Source: Mycobacterium branderi (GTDB lineage: Bacteria > Actinomycetota > Actinomycetes > Mycobacteriales > Mycobacteriaceae). Taken from it: a stretch of DNA of 64,000 nt. Position numbers and translations under genes: made by a program. Positions 17,266 to 26,950 of this stretch are shown here, in pieces; the first letter of the stretch is position 1; each line of letters opens with the position of its first letter. The notes under the pieces were generated by a model, which was given only the letters and a program-made list of their open reading frames with translations, was not told where the DNA came from and did not search any database. The DNA is taken from positions 806,001 through 870,000 of the forward strand of contig NZ_AP022606.1 in the NCBI RefSeq assembly GCF_010728725.1. The letters are read 5' to 3'.

Positions 17266-18137
17266 TGGCGACCCCGTCACGGCATCTGCCCCACGGCCTG
17301 GGTTGGGCAGCGCGTGGCCCGTGGTGGGTCGTCGGCACCGGCGCCGGAATGGCCGAAACCCTTGGCCACCAAGCCACTTTCCTGTTCCAGGTGCTGGGAG
17401 CGATTCCCCGGACGATTAGCCGGTACCGGCGGCAGACCGGCGCGCTGTTGGTCGACATGGTGTGGGGCAACGGGTCGCTGATCGTCGGTGGCGGCACCAT
17501 CGGGGTTCTGGTGTTTCTCGGCGCCGCAGTCGGCGGCTCGGTGGGCGTGGAAGGGTACGCGGCACTGGACATGGTCGGGATGGGCCCGCTGACCGGGTTC
17601 GTCTCGGCGTATGCGAACACTCGCGAGATGGCGCCGATGATCGCCGCGATCGGCTTCGCCGCCCAGGCCGGCACCCGGATGACCGCCGAAATCGGCGCGA
17701 TGCGGATTTCGGAGGAAATCGACGCGCTGGAAGCTCAAGGCATCCAGTCGATCCCGTTCGTGGTGACCACCCGCGTCATCGCCGGGATGATGACGATCGT
17801 TCCGCTGTATGTGCTGACCCTGGTGCTGAGCTACGTGTCCTGCGCGGTGGTGGTCAACGTGATCCACGGCCAGTCGTCGGGCACCTACCACCACTACTTC
17901 GACTCGTTCATTCAACCGTCCGACGTGGCGTTCTCACTGATCAAAGCGGTCATCTTCGTCACCGCGATCATCGCCATCCACGGCTACCAGGGCTACTACG
18001 CCGGCGGCGGCCCCGAAGGTGTCGGACGGGCCTCCGGACGGGCGATCCGCGCCAGCATCATCACCGTGGTCGTCGCAGACATGGTGCTGACATTGCTGTT
18101 CTGGGGCAACAACTCTGGCGTGCGGATATCGGGGTAG
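17265..18137 (+). CDS. yrbEB: YrbEB, MlaE-type permease of an Mce system
   Basis: Second permease subunit, 290 aa. ATG 17265 shares one base with the stop of yrbEA (TGATG). It has multiple membrane segments and the permease coupling motif in SEEIDALEAQG. It pairs with YrbEA to form the membrane channel of the Mce transporter. It is followed 3 bp later by mceA. Strictly conserved order (yrbEA, yrbEB, mceA-F) supports the assignment. Which numbered Mce system it belongs to cannot be told from the sequence alone. Confidence 0.92.
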   Translation: MATPSRHLPHGLGWAARGPWWVVGTGAGMAETLGHQATFLFQVLGAIPRTISRYRRQTGALLVDMVWGNGSLIVGGGTIGVLVFLGAAVGGSVGVEGYAALDMVGMGPLTGFVSAYANTREMAPMIAAIGFAAQAGTRMTAEIGAMRISEEIDALEAQGIQSIPFVVTTRVIAGMMTIVPLYVLTLVLSYVSCAVVVNVIHGQSSGTYHHYFDSFIQPSDVAFSLIKAVIFVTAIIAIHGYQGYYAGGGPEGVGRASGRAIRASIITVVVADMVLTLLFWGNNSGVRISG

Positions 18138-18140
18138 CGC

Positions 18141-19187
18141 ATGCCGAGGTATTCAGACCAAGCAGGGCGCGGCCCCAGTTCCCTCAAGTTGCGCATCCGC
18201 GGCGTGCTCGTCGCCGCGGTGCTGGGCGTCCTCACTCTGGTCCTGCAGCAACTGGCCACCGGCCGCTACGACAACACGTTTGCGCTGACGGTGGTGGCCG
18301 ACACCATCGGCGAGGGCCTAGCGCCCGGCGCGGAGGTGAAGTTCCACGGCCTGGCCATCGGCTCGGTAAAGACATTGCAGTCCATCGGATACAACAAACA
18401 GAAAATGACGGTGCTGCTCGACCCGCGCCAAGCCAAAGCCCTGACCGCCGATACCAAAGCCAAATTCTCATCGTCGAACGTGTTCGGCAGTGCCGTGGTC
18501 GAACTCGTCAGCGACGGCAAAGGCGGCCCGCTGCGCGCGAACCAGACGCTGGTGATGCCCGCCGGCACGGAGGCTGTCTCCATCACCGGGATGCTGCGCC
18601 AGTCCCAGAAGCTCAGCGAGATCCTGGACGCGCCCCAGTTCAGTCACATTGTCAAAGTCCTGGGCCAACGCGCCGACCTGGTCGAGCCGGTGGTCAGATC
18701 CGCGTTCGACCTCGCGAAGATCCTGGCCGACGCCCAGAGCGTGCCGTTCTCGCAGTCGCTGTCGATGGTGGCTTCAGTTGCCAACGGCGCCAACGACTTC
18801 ATCCCACTGCTCGGGCTGATGAACAACCTGCTCGACGGGTTGGCGTTTTTGGCCGAGCCCGCCGGAGTCGACCGGACGAATCGGGTCTTGAACGAAACCG
18901 GTGGGCTGCTGATCGATGCCGGCCAATTGATCGTGGACAACAACTACTGGCTCATCCCGGCGGTGGCCGCGACGCTCAATCTGGCTATCCCTCTCACGTT
19001 TTTCGTCGGCAGCTGGTTTCCGGCGTATGACCGGCTGCCGGGTCTGTTCGACCGAATCAGCACCGCGTTTCCGGTGATCGACGGTCAGGTTCAGATGCGA
19101 ACCGAGGTCATCATGAACACGATGCCGGGATTGGCCGCCGCGTTGCCGTCCGAGCCGGCCTCGCCGCCGCCGGGGGGTGGGCAATGA
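18141..19187 (+). CDS. mceA: MceA, MCE-domain protein
   Basis: A 348-aa protein with one N-terminal membrane segment (about residues 20-40) and an MCE domain beginning at FALTVVADTIGEGLAPGAEVKF, including the KFHGLAIGSV signature. MCE proteins form the periplasmic tunnel that delivers lipids to the YrbE permease. It is shorter than M. tuberculosis Mce1A-Mce4A (about 400-454 aa), mainly because the C-terminal tail is short. It overlaps mceB as ATGA. Confidence 0.9.
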   Translation: MPRYSDQAGRGPSSLKLRIRGVLVAAVLGVLTLVLQQLATGRYDNTFALTVVADTIGEGLAPGAEVKFHGLAIGSVKTLQSIGYNKQKMTVLLDPRQAKALTADTKAKFSSSNVFGSAVVELVSDGKGGPLRANQTLVMPAGTEAVSITGMLRQSQKLSEILDAPQFSHIVKVLGQRADLVEPVVRSAFDLAKILADAQSVPFSQSLSMVASVANGANDFIPLLGLMNNLLDGLAFLAEPAGVDRTNRVLNETGGLLIDAGQLIVDNNYWLIPAVAATLNLAIPLTFFVGSWFPAYDRLPGLFDRISTAFPVIDGQVQMRTEVIMNTMPGLAAALPSEPASPPPGGGQ

Positions 19188-20254
19188 GGGGGGTCTCCAA
19201 AGCGGTGCTGTGGCTGACCGTCTTCACGGTGATCGCCGCGGTGTGCGCGACGATCGTGGTGACCGCGTTGCGTAGCCCCGTGCGCGGGGTGGCGTCGCGC
19301 TACACCGCGGCCTTTTCCGACGTGTCAGGGTTGTTCACCGGCGACGACGTTCGCATCTCCGGTGTGCAAGTCGGCAAGGTCGAGGCGGTCCGGCTCGACG
19401 GTCGCATCGCCAAGGTCGACTTCACCGCGCTCGACGACCACCCTGTGTATCAGAACACCGTCGCCGCGGTGCGTTATCAGAACCTGCTCGGCCAGCGCTA
19501 TGTCGAACTCGTTCAACCGGCCCGGCCCGGCGGGCGGCTGGCCGCGGGAGCGACGATCCCGCTCGGGCAGACCATCCCGTCGTTCGATGTGGCCAAGCTA
19601 TTCAACGGGTTTCGGCCGGTTTTCCAGACACTGGATCCCGCCCAGTTCAACCAGTTCGGGGAAAACCTGCTGCGAGTAATTCAGGGCGACGAAACCGGGA
19701 TCGGGGCGGTTCTGCATGATCTCGACGCCATCTCCGGGGTCGCCGTGAACCGCCAGGCGGCCGTCACCCTGTTGATCCGCAATCTGTCCGAGATCTCCCG
19801 CGACCTCGGCGGTAAGTCGGCACAGCTGTTCCACTTCATCGACACACTCAACGGCGTGCTGGGCAAGTTCAACTCGCGCGCCGAAGTCTTCCGGGCCTCG
19901 ATCGACGTGGAACTGCCCGCTTTTCGAAGCCTCGTGCACATCCTGCAATATGCCGAACGCATCTTCGACGGAACGACGACCCCGTTCTACGACTTTTCGA
20001 CGCGGACCTCGCCGCAGCTCGCGTGGGCCATCGCGGGCCTGTCCGTGGTGCCGACTCTGCTCCAAGGGCTGCGAGACTCGCTCGTCGAAGAGGATCCCGC
20101 GACCGGCCAACCATATTTGCCGCACACTCCCGATCACGCCGCAATCCAAGACCGCTACCCGGCAAGGGATTTGACCTGTTCGGCCGGCCAAGTCGAGCTG
20201 CCGGGCGTCGGCGCGGTGTCGTTCGCGAACCAGGATCTGGTGGTGTGCAAATAA
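19184..20254 (+). CDS. mceB: MceB, MCE-domain protein
   Basis: A 356-aa protein with an N-terminal hydrophobic anchor (residues about 8-28) and an MCE domain carrying DVSGLFTGDDVRISGVQVGKV. Conserved VRYQNLLGQRYVEL follows, typical of MceB. The C-terminal part is helical and contains two Cys residues. It overlaps mceA and mceC by a few bases, indicating translational coupling. It is predicted to combine with the other five Mce proteins in a heterohexameric periplasmic lipid shuttle. Confidence 0.9.
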   Translation: MRGVSKAVLWLTVFTVIAAVCATIVVTALRSPVRGVASRYTAAFSDVSGLFTGDDVRISGVQVGKVEAVRLDGRIAKVDFTALDDHPVYQNTVAAVRYQNLLGQRYVELVQPARPGGRLAAGATIPLGQTIPSFDVAKLFNGFRPVFQTLDPAQFNQFGENLLRVIQGDETGIGAVLHDLDAISGVAVNRQAAVTLLIRNLSEISRDLGGKSAQLFHFIDTLNGVLGKFNSRAEVFRASIDVELPAFRSLVHILQYAERIFDGTTTPFYDFSTRTSPQLAWAIAGLSVVPTLLQGLRDSLVEEDPATGQPYLPHTPDHAAIQDRYPARDLTCSAGQVELPGVGAVSFANQDLVVCK

Positions 20255-21270
20255 TGGTGTTGCGCAAGCGGCGTCGCGGTGTGCTCGACGAGCGCACCGC
20301 GGCGGCCCGCAGTCGCCGGCGCGGGATCATCGGCGTCATTGTCATCGTCAGCGCACTGGCGGCCAGCGCCTTCGCCTACCTGAATCCGACCGGGCAGACC
20401 CGCTACAGCGCCCATCTGGCCACTGCGGCCGGGGTCCGCGCCGGCGACGAAGTGCGGATCGCCGGCGTCAAAGTCGGGAAGGTCACCAGTGTCCGGCTGG
20501 ACGGGACCGTCGTCGACATGGAATTCGAGGTCAACCGGTCGGTGGCCGTCGGCTCGGAATCCACGCTGGAAGTCAAGCTGCTGACCCCGCTGGGCGGCCA
20601 CTACATGGCGCTGGATCCCAAAGGTGCGCTGCCGTTGGGCCGCAAGGTGATTCCGCCGGAGCGCACCGCAACGCCGTACGAGATCAATGACATACTGCAG
20701 GCGGCGACCCCGCTCGTCGAGCAGGTCAACGGCCAGGTCATCCACGACACCTTCACCGAGGTCGCCAACGCGGCCAACAAGTATCCCGACGCGCTGCGCG
20801 ACGTCATCGAGTCCGCGCATGCCCTGACCCGATCGTTGAGCCAGGTCACCGCCGACTTCTATCGCGGCCTGGATTTCACCAACAACTCGATGCGGGCGCT
20901 GATCACCAGACGCACGCAGTTCCTTTCGGTGGTCGAGCAGCTCGCGCATATCGGCCAGCTGTATACCTCGAAGGCCGTCGACATCGTCGAGTACTTCACC
21001 GTGCTCGACGAGCTGGCCCGCATCGTTGATCGCGCGATCACGTTCTACGGCCGCGAGATTGCGCCGTGGGTCAACGCGATCGACGACATCTTGGATACCT
21101 TGTTCGCCGATCCCGCCCCCGAGCGGCTGGCCAAGGCGGCCGCGGGCTACGACCAGCTGATGCATGTCCTGGTGCCGATGCTGAGCGGCAACGGCGTCGC
21201 TATCGACCAGCGCGACCGGCTCATGCCCGGACAGGACCTGTGTCTGCCCAGCATTATGAGGCACTGCTGA
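20254..21270 (+). CDS. mceC: MceC, MCE-domain protein
   Basis: A 338-aa protein. ATG 20254 overlaps the mceB stop as TAATG, and the open frame further upstream is not coding. A basic N-terminus precedes a membrane anchor (about residues 26-45) and the MCE domain (ATAAGVRAGDEVRIAGVKVGKV). It lacks the long Pro-rich tail seen in many mycobacterial MceC proteins. mceD follows after one base. Confidence 0.9.
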   Translation: MVLRKRRRGVLDERTAAARSRRRGIIGVIVIVSALAASAFAYLNPTGQTRYSAHLATAAGVRAGDEVRIAGVKVGKVTSVRLDGTVVDMEFEVNRSVAVGSESTLEVKLLTPLGGHYMALDPKGALPLGRKVIPPERTATPYEINDILQAATPLVEQVNGQVIHDTFTEVANAANKYPDALRDVIESAHALTRSLSQVTADFYRGLDFTNNSMRALITRRTQFLSVVEQLAHIGQLYTSKAVDIVEYFTVLDELARIVDRAITFYGREIAPWVNAIDDILDTLFADPAPERLAKAAAGYDQLMHVLVPMLSGNGVAIDQRDRLMPGQDLCLPSIMRHC

Positions 21271-21271
21271 C

Positions 21272-22444
21272 ATGACCGGAATCTCCGCGATCCGCCGCCG
21301 GCTGAGCTCCGGGGTAGCGATGGTCTTGGCCCTGGCCGTGGTGGCCGCGATCGCAGCGGCCGGCATCGTCGGCACAGAAATCGTACTGCCCAAACTTGCC
21401 AAGACTCGGGCGATGTGCGCCGAATTCACCGATGCGGTCGGGCTTTATCCGGGCAACAAGGTGGCACTGCTGGGCATCGAGGTCGGCAAGGTGACCGCGG
21501 TGACGAACATGGCCGATCACGTCCAAGTTGACTTCAGCGTGCCCACCGATCTCGACCTGCCGGCCGATGTCGGGGCCGTCACCTACTCGCAGTCGATCGT
21601 CACCGACCGCAACATCGAACTCACCAAACCCTATGCGGGCGGGCCGAAGTTCACCGGCCCCCAGTGCATCAACCTACGATCCACCAAAACCCCGATAGGT
21701 GTCGGCGAAACCTTCTCTGCGCTCGGCAAACTCGCGGACGCGATCCTGGGACCCGAACAAGGCCAGGACCCGTCTGCGGCGCCGGGTGTGCAAGCCCTCA
21801 ACGACAGCCTCAAGGCAGCCAGCCGCTCGCTGGCCGGCACCGGTCCCGAACTGAACCAAACGCTGCGGGATTTGGCCACCATGGTGGGCGACCCCGCCAA
21901 GTCCGACGCCGCGTTCCGCCAGCTGTTCGCCAACAGCGAGGCCCTCACGTCGCTCTTTTTGGAGCAGAAGAATTGGGACAGCTTCGCCACCCTGATCCAG
22001 ACACTGCCCGACACCGCGAAGCTGATCGAGGGGCTCTCGGACAACTTCGCCTCGGCCCTGGAACATGTCGTGCACCTGCTCCCGATCTTGGTGGACGCGC
22101 TGAATCGCTTCGCGCCGCGCGTCTATCTCAACCTCACCGACAAGATCATCCCCTGGGTGGGAGCGAACTTGGGCGCCTACTCGCAAAACATCGCGGGCGT
22201 CATCAACGGCGTGCAGCCCTATACCGATTGGCTGGGAAGCGTCTACCATCCGGCCTGGGCCAACCAAAACGTCACGTATGCCCCTGGGCAGGTGGATATT
22301 TCACCGCAGCAGGCCAACGACATCTGTGCTGTGCTGCGGCAACGGAACACCCCGGGTAGCGCGGCCGCCTGCGCGCCCGGGACTGCGTCCAATCCGGCCA
22401 GCCTCGGTTTGGCCGACCTCATCCTGGGGGCCGGGCTGCCATGA
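21272..22444 (+). CDS. mceD: MceD, MCE-domain protein
   Basis: A 390-aa protein with an N-terminal anchor and an MCE domain (FTDAVGLYPGNKVALLGIEVGKV). The long helical region continues to a Cys-containing end. It is clearly shorter than Mce1D (about 530 aa), lacking the extended Pro-rich C-terminus. It overlaps mceE as ATGA. Role as part of the hexameric Mce complex is inferred from family and position. Confidence 0.9.
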   Translation: MTGISAIRRRLSSGVAMVLALAVVAAIAAAGIVGTEIVLPKLAKTRAMCAEFTDAVGLYPGNKVALLGIEVGKVTAVTNMADHVQVDFSVPTDLDLPADVGAVTYSQSIVTDRNIELTKPYAGGPKFTGPQCINLRSTKTPIGVGETFSALGKLADAILGPEQGQDPSAAPGVQALNDSLKAASRSLAGTGPELNQTLRDLATMVGDPAKSDAAFRQLFANSEALTSLFLEQKNWDSFATLIQTLPDTAKLIEGLSDNFASALEHVVHLLPILVDALNRFAPRVYLNLTDKIIPWVGANLGAYSQNIAGVINGVQPYTDWLGSVYHPAWANQNVTYAPGQVDISPQQANDICAVLRQRNTPGSAAACAPGTASNPASLGLADLILGAGLP

Positions 22445-23532
22445 GCAGGCGATGGCTACGCACTGGTGCCGCGCTGCTGGGCGCTCTCACCATCTGCATG
22501 GCCGCGGCATGTTCGCTCGACCCCACCCGGCTGCCGGTGCCCGGATCCTATGTGCCAGGCCACAAGTACACGATCAAGATCGAATTCTCGAGCGTGTTGA
22601 ATGTGCCCGCCAGAACGAAAGTCGATTCCGGCGGAGTGCAGGTCGGCGTCCTGGACCGGGTGCAGCTCGCCGGCAACACGGCGGTGGCCTACGTCGACAT
22701 CTCCGGTGATGTGCAGCTGCCGCAGAACACCCGTGCCGAGCTGCGCCAAGCCACTGTGCTCGGCGACATCTACATCGCGCTGCTGCCGCCGGAGCGCCCA
22801 GCGCCGGCGTCGCTGCACGACGGCGACACGATTCCGCTGCGCAACACCGTCCCGGTTTCCAATGTCGAAGATGTCTTGCGGTCCGTGTCAAACCTGTTGG
22901 GCGGCGGCACGATCAGCACACTGCAACAGGCCGTGATCCACTTCAACAACGCGTTCCCCAGAGACCCCGCCGAGGTGAACAAGATCAAGACCAAGCTGGG
23001 CGGCGTGCTCAACGACCTGGCAGCCAACCAGGCCATCCTCGACCAACTCCTCACCGACGCAGAGAACGTCAGCAACAGCTTGGCGGCCAACACCGGCACC
23101 TTCGACCGGCTGGTCAACGAGGGACCGCCCAAGCTCGCCGGCCTGGAAAGCGTGACCCTGAACATCCTGGCGCTGATCGACGACGCCCAGGACCTCGGCC
23201 GGTCCGCCGATCGATTGGTCACCCCGTACACGCCCGACATCATCGAGCTGCTCTCCTACCTCACCCCGATGACTGAGTCGTTCTTCAACATGGACATGAC
23301 CGGGCCGGTGATGGGCGACAAGCTGATCCGGCTGATCCGCGACAAGCTCAACCCCTACTTCGACAAGTTCAACCCATGGACCCCGCACGCACCCGGCGAC
23401 GAGCCGAAATACATTGTCTCCGAGGTGCATCCACCCACAGCCAACACGGGCACGCCGGTCCCCGAAACCGGTTCGGGAGTCGGGGCCTTCCAAGCGATCG
23501 ACGTGCTGCGGTCGATGGGGCTACTGCCATGA
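22441..23532 (+). CDS. mceE: MceE, MCE-domain lipoprotein
   Basis: A 363-aa protein with a lipoprotein signal: basic start MSRRWLR, a hydrophobic core and a lipobox ending AAAC with Cys24. The MCE domain follows (IEFSSVLNVPARTKVDSGGV). MceE is the lipid-anchored member of mycobacterial Mce sets (LprK in Mce1), and the sequence fits this. It overlaps both neighbours by 4 bp. Confidence 0.92.
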   Translation: MSRRWLRTGAALLGALTICMAAACSLDPTRLPVPGSYVPGHKYTIKIEFSSVLNVPARTKVDSGGVQVGVLDRVQLAGNTAVAYVDISGDVQLPQNTRAELRQATVLGDIYIALLPPERPAPASLHDGDTIPLRNTVPVSNVEDVLRSVSNLLGGGTISTLQQAVIHFNNAFPRDPAEVNKIKTKLGGVLNDLAANQAILDQLLTDAENVSNSLAANTGTFDRLVNEGPPKLAGLESVTLNILALIDDAQDLGRSADRLVTPYTPDIIELLSYLTPMTESFFNMDMTGPVMGDKLIRLIRDKLNPYFDKFNPWTPHAPGDEPKYIVSEVHPPTANTGTPVPETGSGVGAFQAIDVLRSMGLLP

Positions 23533-24509
23533 TCAAGGTCAACGCGCCCCTCACCATCGCCATCCTCGCGATCATGACGGTGCTCGGCGCCGGCTACATG
23601 TCGTTCGGCGTGCTGCATGCAGGGCCGACCAAACACTTCACCCACGTCACGCTCATGCTGCACGACTCGGGCGGGCTGCTGCCGACATCGCAGGTGACGA
23701 TGCGCGGGATCAGGGTAGGACGGGTGACCGGAATTCAGGCCACCCCCACCGGGCTGGCGGCGTCACTAGACCTCGACGGCGCCTATCCGGTCCCCGCCGA
23801 CGCCACGATCAGCGTGGAACCCCTCTCGGTCGCCGGCGAGCAGTACGTCGACTTCAAGCCGAAAGTCATTGCGCCGCCATACCTCACCGACGGATCGGTG
23901 ATCCCCGCCGACCGGGTCGCCCCGACGGTCACGGTCAGCGAGTTGCTCGCCCGGTTCAACGCGCTGCTCTCGGTCGTCAACCCGGCCGACGTGCACACCA
24001 TCGTCACCAACGTCGCCCAGGCGTTGACCGGTGACGACGCCGCCCTGGATGTGCTCGGGGCCACCGCCAGTTCGATCGCCCAATATGTCAGCGAAAACAA
24101 GCAATTGCTGGCAGCGCTCGTCGGCAACGTCTCGAGACTGACATCCGGGTGGGCCGAAATAGGGCTCGGCGAGGCGTTGAGTGCAACCGGCAAGGTGCTG
24201 CCCGACGCCGTGCCGGCATTCACCCGGCTGATCCAGTCGTTCGACCACTTCTCGCATGTGGGAGAGAACGTTTTCGGCCCAGGTGATACCGCCAACGTGC
24301 TCGTCGCCAAGCTCGCCCAGTACTTCGACATGCTCGCGCCGTCGTTCAGCGTGATCTTCGAGTCGCTGCAACGAGTTTCCGAACCGGTGCACGACTACAA
24401 ATTCCACGCCGGCTACTGGGTGGACCTTTGGGAGTCGACCTTCAACGACACCGGCAGCGTGCGCGTCCAAGTAAACGTGCCCGAACAGCAGCCCAATGAT
24501 GGAGGATGA
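23529..24509 (+). CDS. mceF: MceF, MCE-domain protein
   Basis: A 326-aa protein, the sixth MCE subunit. ATG 23529 overlaps the mceE stop as ATGA. N-terminal anchor at about residues 7-27 and MCE domain including DSGGLLPTSQVTMRGIRVGRV. The C-terminus is much shorter than in Mce1F (515 aa). It overlaps the Mce-associated gene as ATGA. Confidence 0.9.
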   Translation: MIKVNAPLTIAILAIMTVLGAGYMSFGVLHAGPTKHFTHVTLMLHDSGGLLPTSQVTMRGIRVGRVTGIQATPTGLAASLDLDGAYPVPADATISVEPLSVAGEQYVDFKPKVIAPPYLTDGSVIPADRVAPTVTVSELLARFNALLSVVNPADVHTIVTNVAQALTGDDAALDVLGATASSIAQYVSENKQLLAALVGNVSRLTSGWAEIGLGEALSATGKVLPDAVPAFTRLIQSFDHFSHVGENVFGPGDTANVLVAKLAQYFDMLAPSFSVIFESLQRVSEPVHDYKFHAGYWVDLWESTFNDTGSVRVQVNVPEQQPNDGG

Positions 24510-25222
24510 GCATGACCGAAGACACGATCGACAGGGTGACCGACATCGAAACGGACGCCGAGGCTTCGGACGAGGCCCCGGCTACAGCCGACGGCGACGA
24601 CACCGGGCGGCCCGAAAAACGGTGGCGTGCGCTGCCAAAAATACGCTGGCGGCGGCCAGGCAATCCGTGGCTTTGGGTGTCGGCCGTGTTGGCGGCGGCG
24701 ATGATCGCCGGCGGGGTGTTCGGGTACCTCAAATACCAAGGAGTCGCCGACGATCTCGCGGCGATGCGCCGAGCCGAAGCGGACCGAAACGCCGCGGCAC
24801 AGGTCGCGAAGGACTATGCGAAGAAGTCGCTGACCTACACCTTCGAAGATCCCGACGCCTTTTTCCGATCGGTCCAGGGCGGCGTATCGCAGCCGCTGAA
24901 GGACAAGTACACCAACGCAGCAGACCTGCTCAAGGGCGTCATGCTGCAGGCGCAGGTCACGTCGAGCGGTGAAGTGCTGGCGGCCGAATCCGTCGCCCAG
25001 CCCGGCGGCATTTACCAGGTGGTCGTGACGGCTGCGCAGACCACCCGCAACCTGCAGCACCCCGAGCCCAAGGTGTCGCTCATCGCACTGCAGATCACCG
25101 TCAACAAAGTCGGCGACACCTGGCAGGTCTCCGACATCGGCCCCAAGACCGGCAGCCACCCGGCAAACACCGATCAAATTCCGCAGCCCGCGCCCGGCCA
25201 GCCCTCTCCGCCGGGGAGGTGA
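24506..25222 (+). CDS. Mce-associated membrane protein
   Basis: A 238-aa protein (or 236 aa from ATG 24512, which has a GGAGGATG ribosome site). It has an acidic N-terminus of about 50 residues, one membrane segment (about residues 58-78), and a soluble domain containing VAKDYAKKSLTYTFEDPDAFF, typical of Mam proteins that follow mce genes. Mam proteins stabilise Mce complexes; OmamA is the described example. It overlaps mceF by 4 bp and precedes a secreted protein gene by 1 bp. Confidence 0.85.
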   Translation: MSMTEDTIDRVTDIETDAEASDEAPATADGDDTGRPEKRWRALPKIRWRRPGNPWLWVSAVLAAAMIAGGVFGYLKYQGVADDLAAMRRAEADRNAAAQVAKDYAKKSLTYTFEDPDAFFRSVQGGVSQPLKDKYTNAADLLKGVMLQAQVTSSGEVLAAESVAQPGGIYQVVVTAAQTTRNLQHPEPKVSLIALQITVNKVGDTWQVSDIGPKTGSHPANTDQIPQPAPGQPSPPGR

Positions 25223-25223
25223 G

Positions 25224-26066
25224 ATGCGCTTCGCGACGGCCGCCTTGAGCGTGATCGCCACCGCGACGGTGCTGTGCCCGTCCGCCGCCGCGGACAAAGC
25301 CTTGCCCGCGTGCCCGCAGACCGCCACCGTGATCAACCCCAAAACCCCGTTGATCCACCAGGATTGCCGTCTGCATTCGGGCGATCGCCAAGGCCTGGAC
25401 TTCGACGTCCGCTACTTCAACCTGCCGGAGGCGCCGGGGCCGCTGGCGGTGAAGGTCATCGCGACCGCCCCGTCGGGCGAGGTCGTCCAAACGATCAACG
25501 AGCTGATCGAACCGTCGAGTCCGAGCCCCGTCGGCTTGCAGGACCTCGACGGGGACGGGCGGGACGAACTGATCATCCCGATGGCCCAACACCCCTACAA
25601 CGGCAGCCCGAACACCCGATTCTCCGTGTGGCGAGCAGATGGCGACCGCCTGCATTTCGAACGCACCCAAATGGAGGGACAAGCGGTATATCCCAGCGGC
25701 GACGGCTACCTCGTGGTGAACGGCGGGGCACTGATCAGCCGCGACCTCTGGTTCTATCTGCCAACCCCCGCCGGGTACTCGCTGGTGACGGTGGTGACGA
25801 TCGAAGCCGAGCAACTGGAGCCCGGCACCAACCGGGTGTTGACAGCGAGCTGCAGAATGCACAAGGAACAGGGGCTGGGCATGGTCGACATGCTCGCCGG
25901 CCCCAACTACCCCGGTTCCGGTCAGCTGCCGGTCCCCGAGGCCGAGGCCACGTTCTGCAATTCTCCGGCGGCGAAAGCGATCTGGCCCCACGCCGAGCGC
26001 GTCGCGATCTGTTCACCCCCCGAAGGCGGCAACCCTCCCGTTTGCAGCCCGGGCCGTGTGCAGTAA
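25224..26066 (+). CDS. secreted protein of the Mce operon with a Ca-binding-like loop
   Basis: A 280-aa product with a signal peptide (residues 1 to about 24, ending SAAADKA). Six or more Cys residues are spread along the mature chain, suggesting disulfides. A DLDGDGRDE segment at residues 107-115 resembles the calcium-binding loops of VCBS/FG-GAP repeats. I do not recognise a named family. It follows the Mam gene by 1 bp and ends the operon 3 bp before the convergent SDR. A role as a periplasmic accessory of this Mce system is inference from position. Confidence 0.75.
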   Translation: MRFATAALSVIATATVLCPSAAADKALPACPQTATVINPKTPLIHQDCRLHSGDRQGLDFDVRYFNLPEAPGPLAVKVIATAPSGEVVQTINELIEPSSPSPVGLQDLDGDGRDELIIPMAQHPYNGSPNTRFSVWRADGDRLHFERTQMEGQAVYPSGDGYLVVNGGALISRDLWFYLPTPAGYSLVTVVTIEAEQLEPGTNRVLTASCRMHKEQGLGMVDMLAGPNYPGSGQLPVPEAEATFCNSPAAKAIWPHAERVAICSPPEGGNPPVCSPGRVQ

Positions 26067-26069
26067 CCG

Positions 26070-26945
26070 CTACAGGTCGAAGGTGACGCCGGTCATTTTC
26101 TCAGACTCTTCCCACAGCCGGCGCCACAGCGTTCGATCCCGCGACAGCCTGCTCGACGGCGACGGCCGCACCGGGCCGCGGGTCTGCATCAACCATGTTG
26201 GACCCCAATAGATCTGCGGATCGGCGTCCGGCAGCGTCGCCGCGAACAGTGTCGAATGCGCGGCCTGCGCGGGGGGATGACCGACCAGCCGCGCTCCCTG
26301 CTTGGCGACCAGGTCCAGCACCGTCTCGGTCTTGGTGAACAAATCGGTGCCCGACACGCCGGGATGCACCGCGAACGACTTCTTGGGCGATCCGGCCTCG
26401 GTCAGCCGGCGCTGCAGCTCGCGCGCGAACATCAGATTCGCCAGCTTCGACTGCGCGTACGCCAAATTGCGCTGATAGCGCCGATGTTGGTAGTTGAGGT
26501 CGTCGATCCACAGCTTCGGCGTCTGCCGGTGGGCGATGCTGGACAGCGTCACCACCCGGTCGCCTATCTTGTCGAGGAGCAAACCGGTCAGCGCGAAATG
26601 ACCGAGATGGTTGACGCCGAACTGTGTCTCGAAGCCGTCCTTCGTCCGGCTGAACGGGATGTTCATCAGACCTGCGTTGTTGACCAGGACGTCGAATTCG
26701 GCTTGCCGGGAGGCGAATTCGCGTACCGAGTCGAGGTCGGCCAAGTCCAACCGGGCGACGTGCACGTTCCCGTCGATCGTCTCGGCGATAGCCTTTGCCT
26801 TCTCGGTGTTGCGGCAGGCCATCACCACCGTGGCACCGTTGCCAGCGAGCACGCGACTGGTAATCTCCCCTAGCCCGCCGTTGGCGCCGGTCACCACATA
26901 GGTGCGCCCGCTTTGGTCGGGGATCTGATTTGGTTGCCACGCCAT
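26070..26945 (-). CDS. short-chain dehydrogenase/reductase (retinol-dehydrogenase-like)
   Basis: A 291-aa SDR with TGANGGLG at about residues 19-26, NNAG at about 88-91, VNHLGHF, SSIAH and YAQSK as the catalytic Tyr/Lys. The NHLGHF pattern is typical of the retinol-dehydrogenase/protochlorophyllide-reductase-like SDRs common in mycobacteria. It is last in the leftward operon beginning with the EphD-type fusion, 5 bp after the second methyltransferase. It converges with the Mce operon with a 3-bp gap and no visible terminator. Confidence 0.88.
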   Translation of the reverse strand: MAWQPNQIPDQSGRTYVVTGANGGLGEITSRVLAGNGATVVMACRNTEKAKAIAETIDGNVHVARLDLADLDSVREFASRQAEFDVLVNNAGLMNIPFSRTKDGFETQFGVNHLGHFALTGLLLDKIGDRVVTLSSIAHRQTPKLWIDDLNYQHRRYQRNLAYAQSKLANLMFARELQRRLTEAGSPKKSFAVHPGVSGTDLFTKTETVLDLVAKQGARLVGHPPAQAAHSTLFAATLPDADPQIYWGPTWLMQTRGPVRPSPSSRLSRDRTLWRRLWEESEKMTGVTFDL

Positions 26946-26950
26946 CGGAT

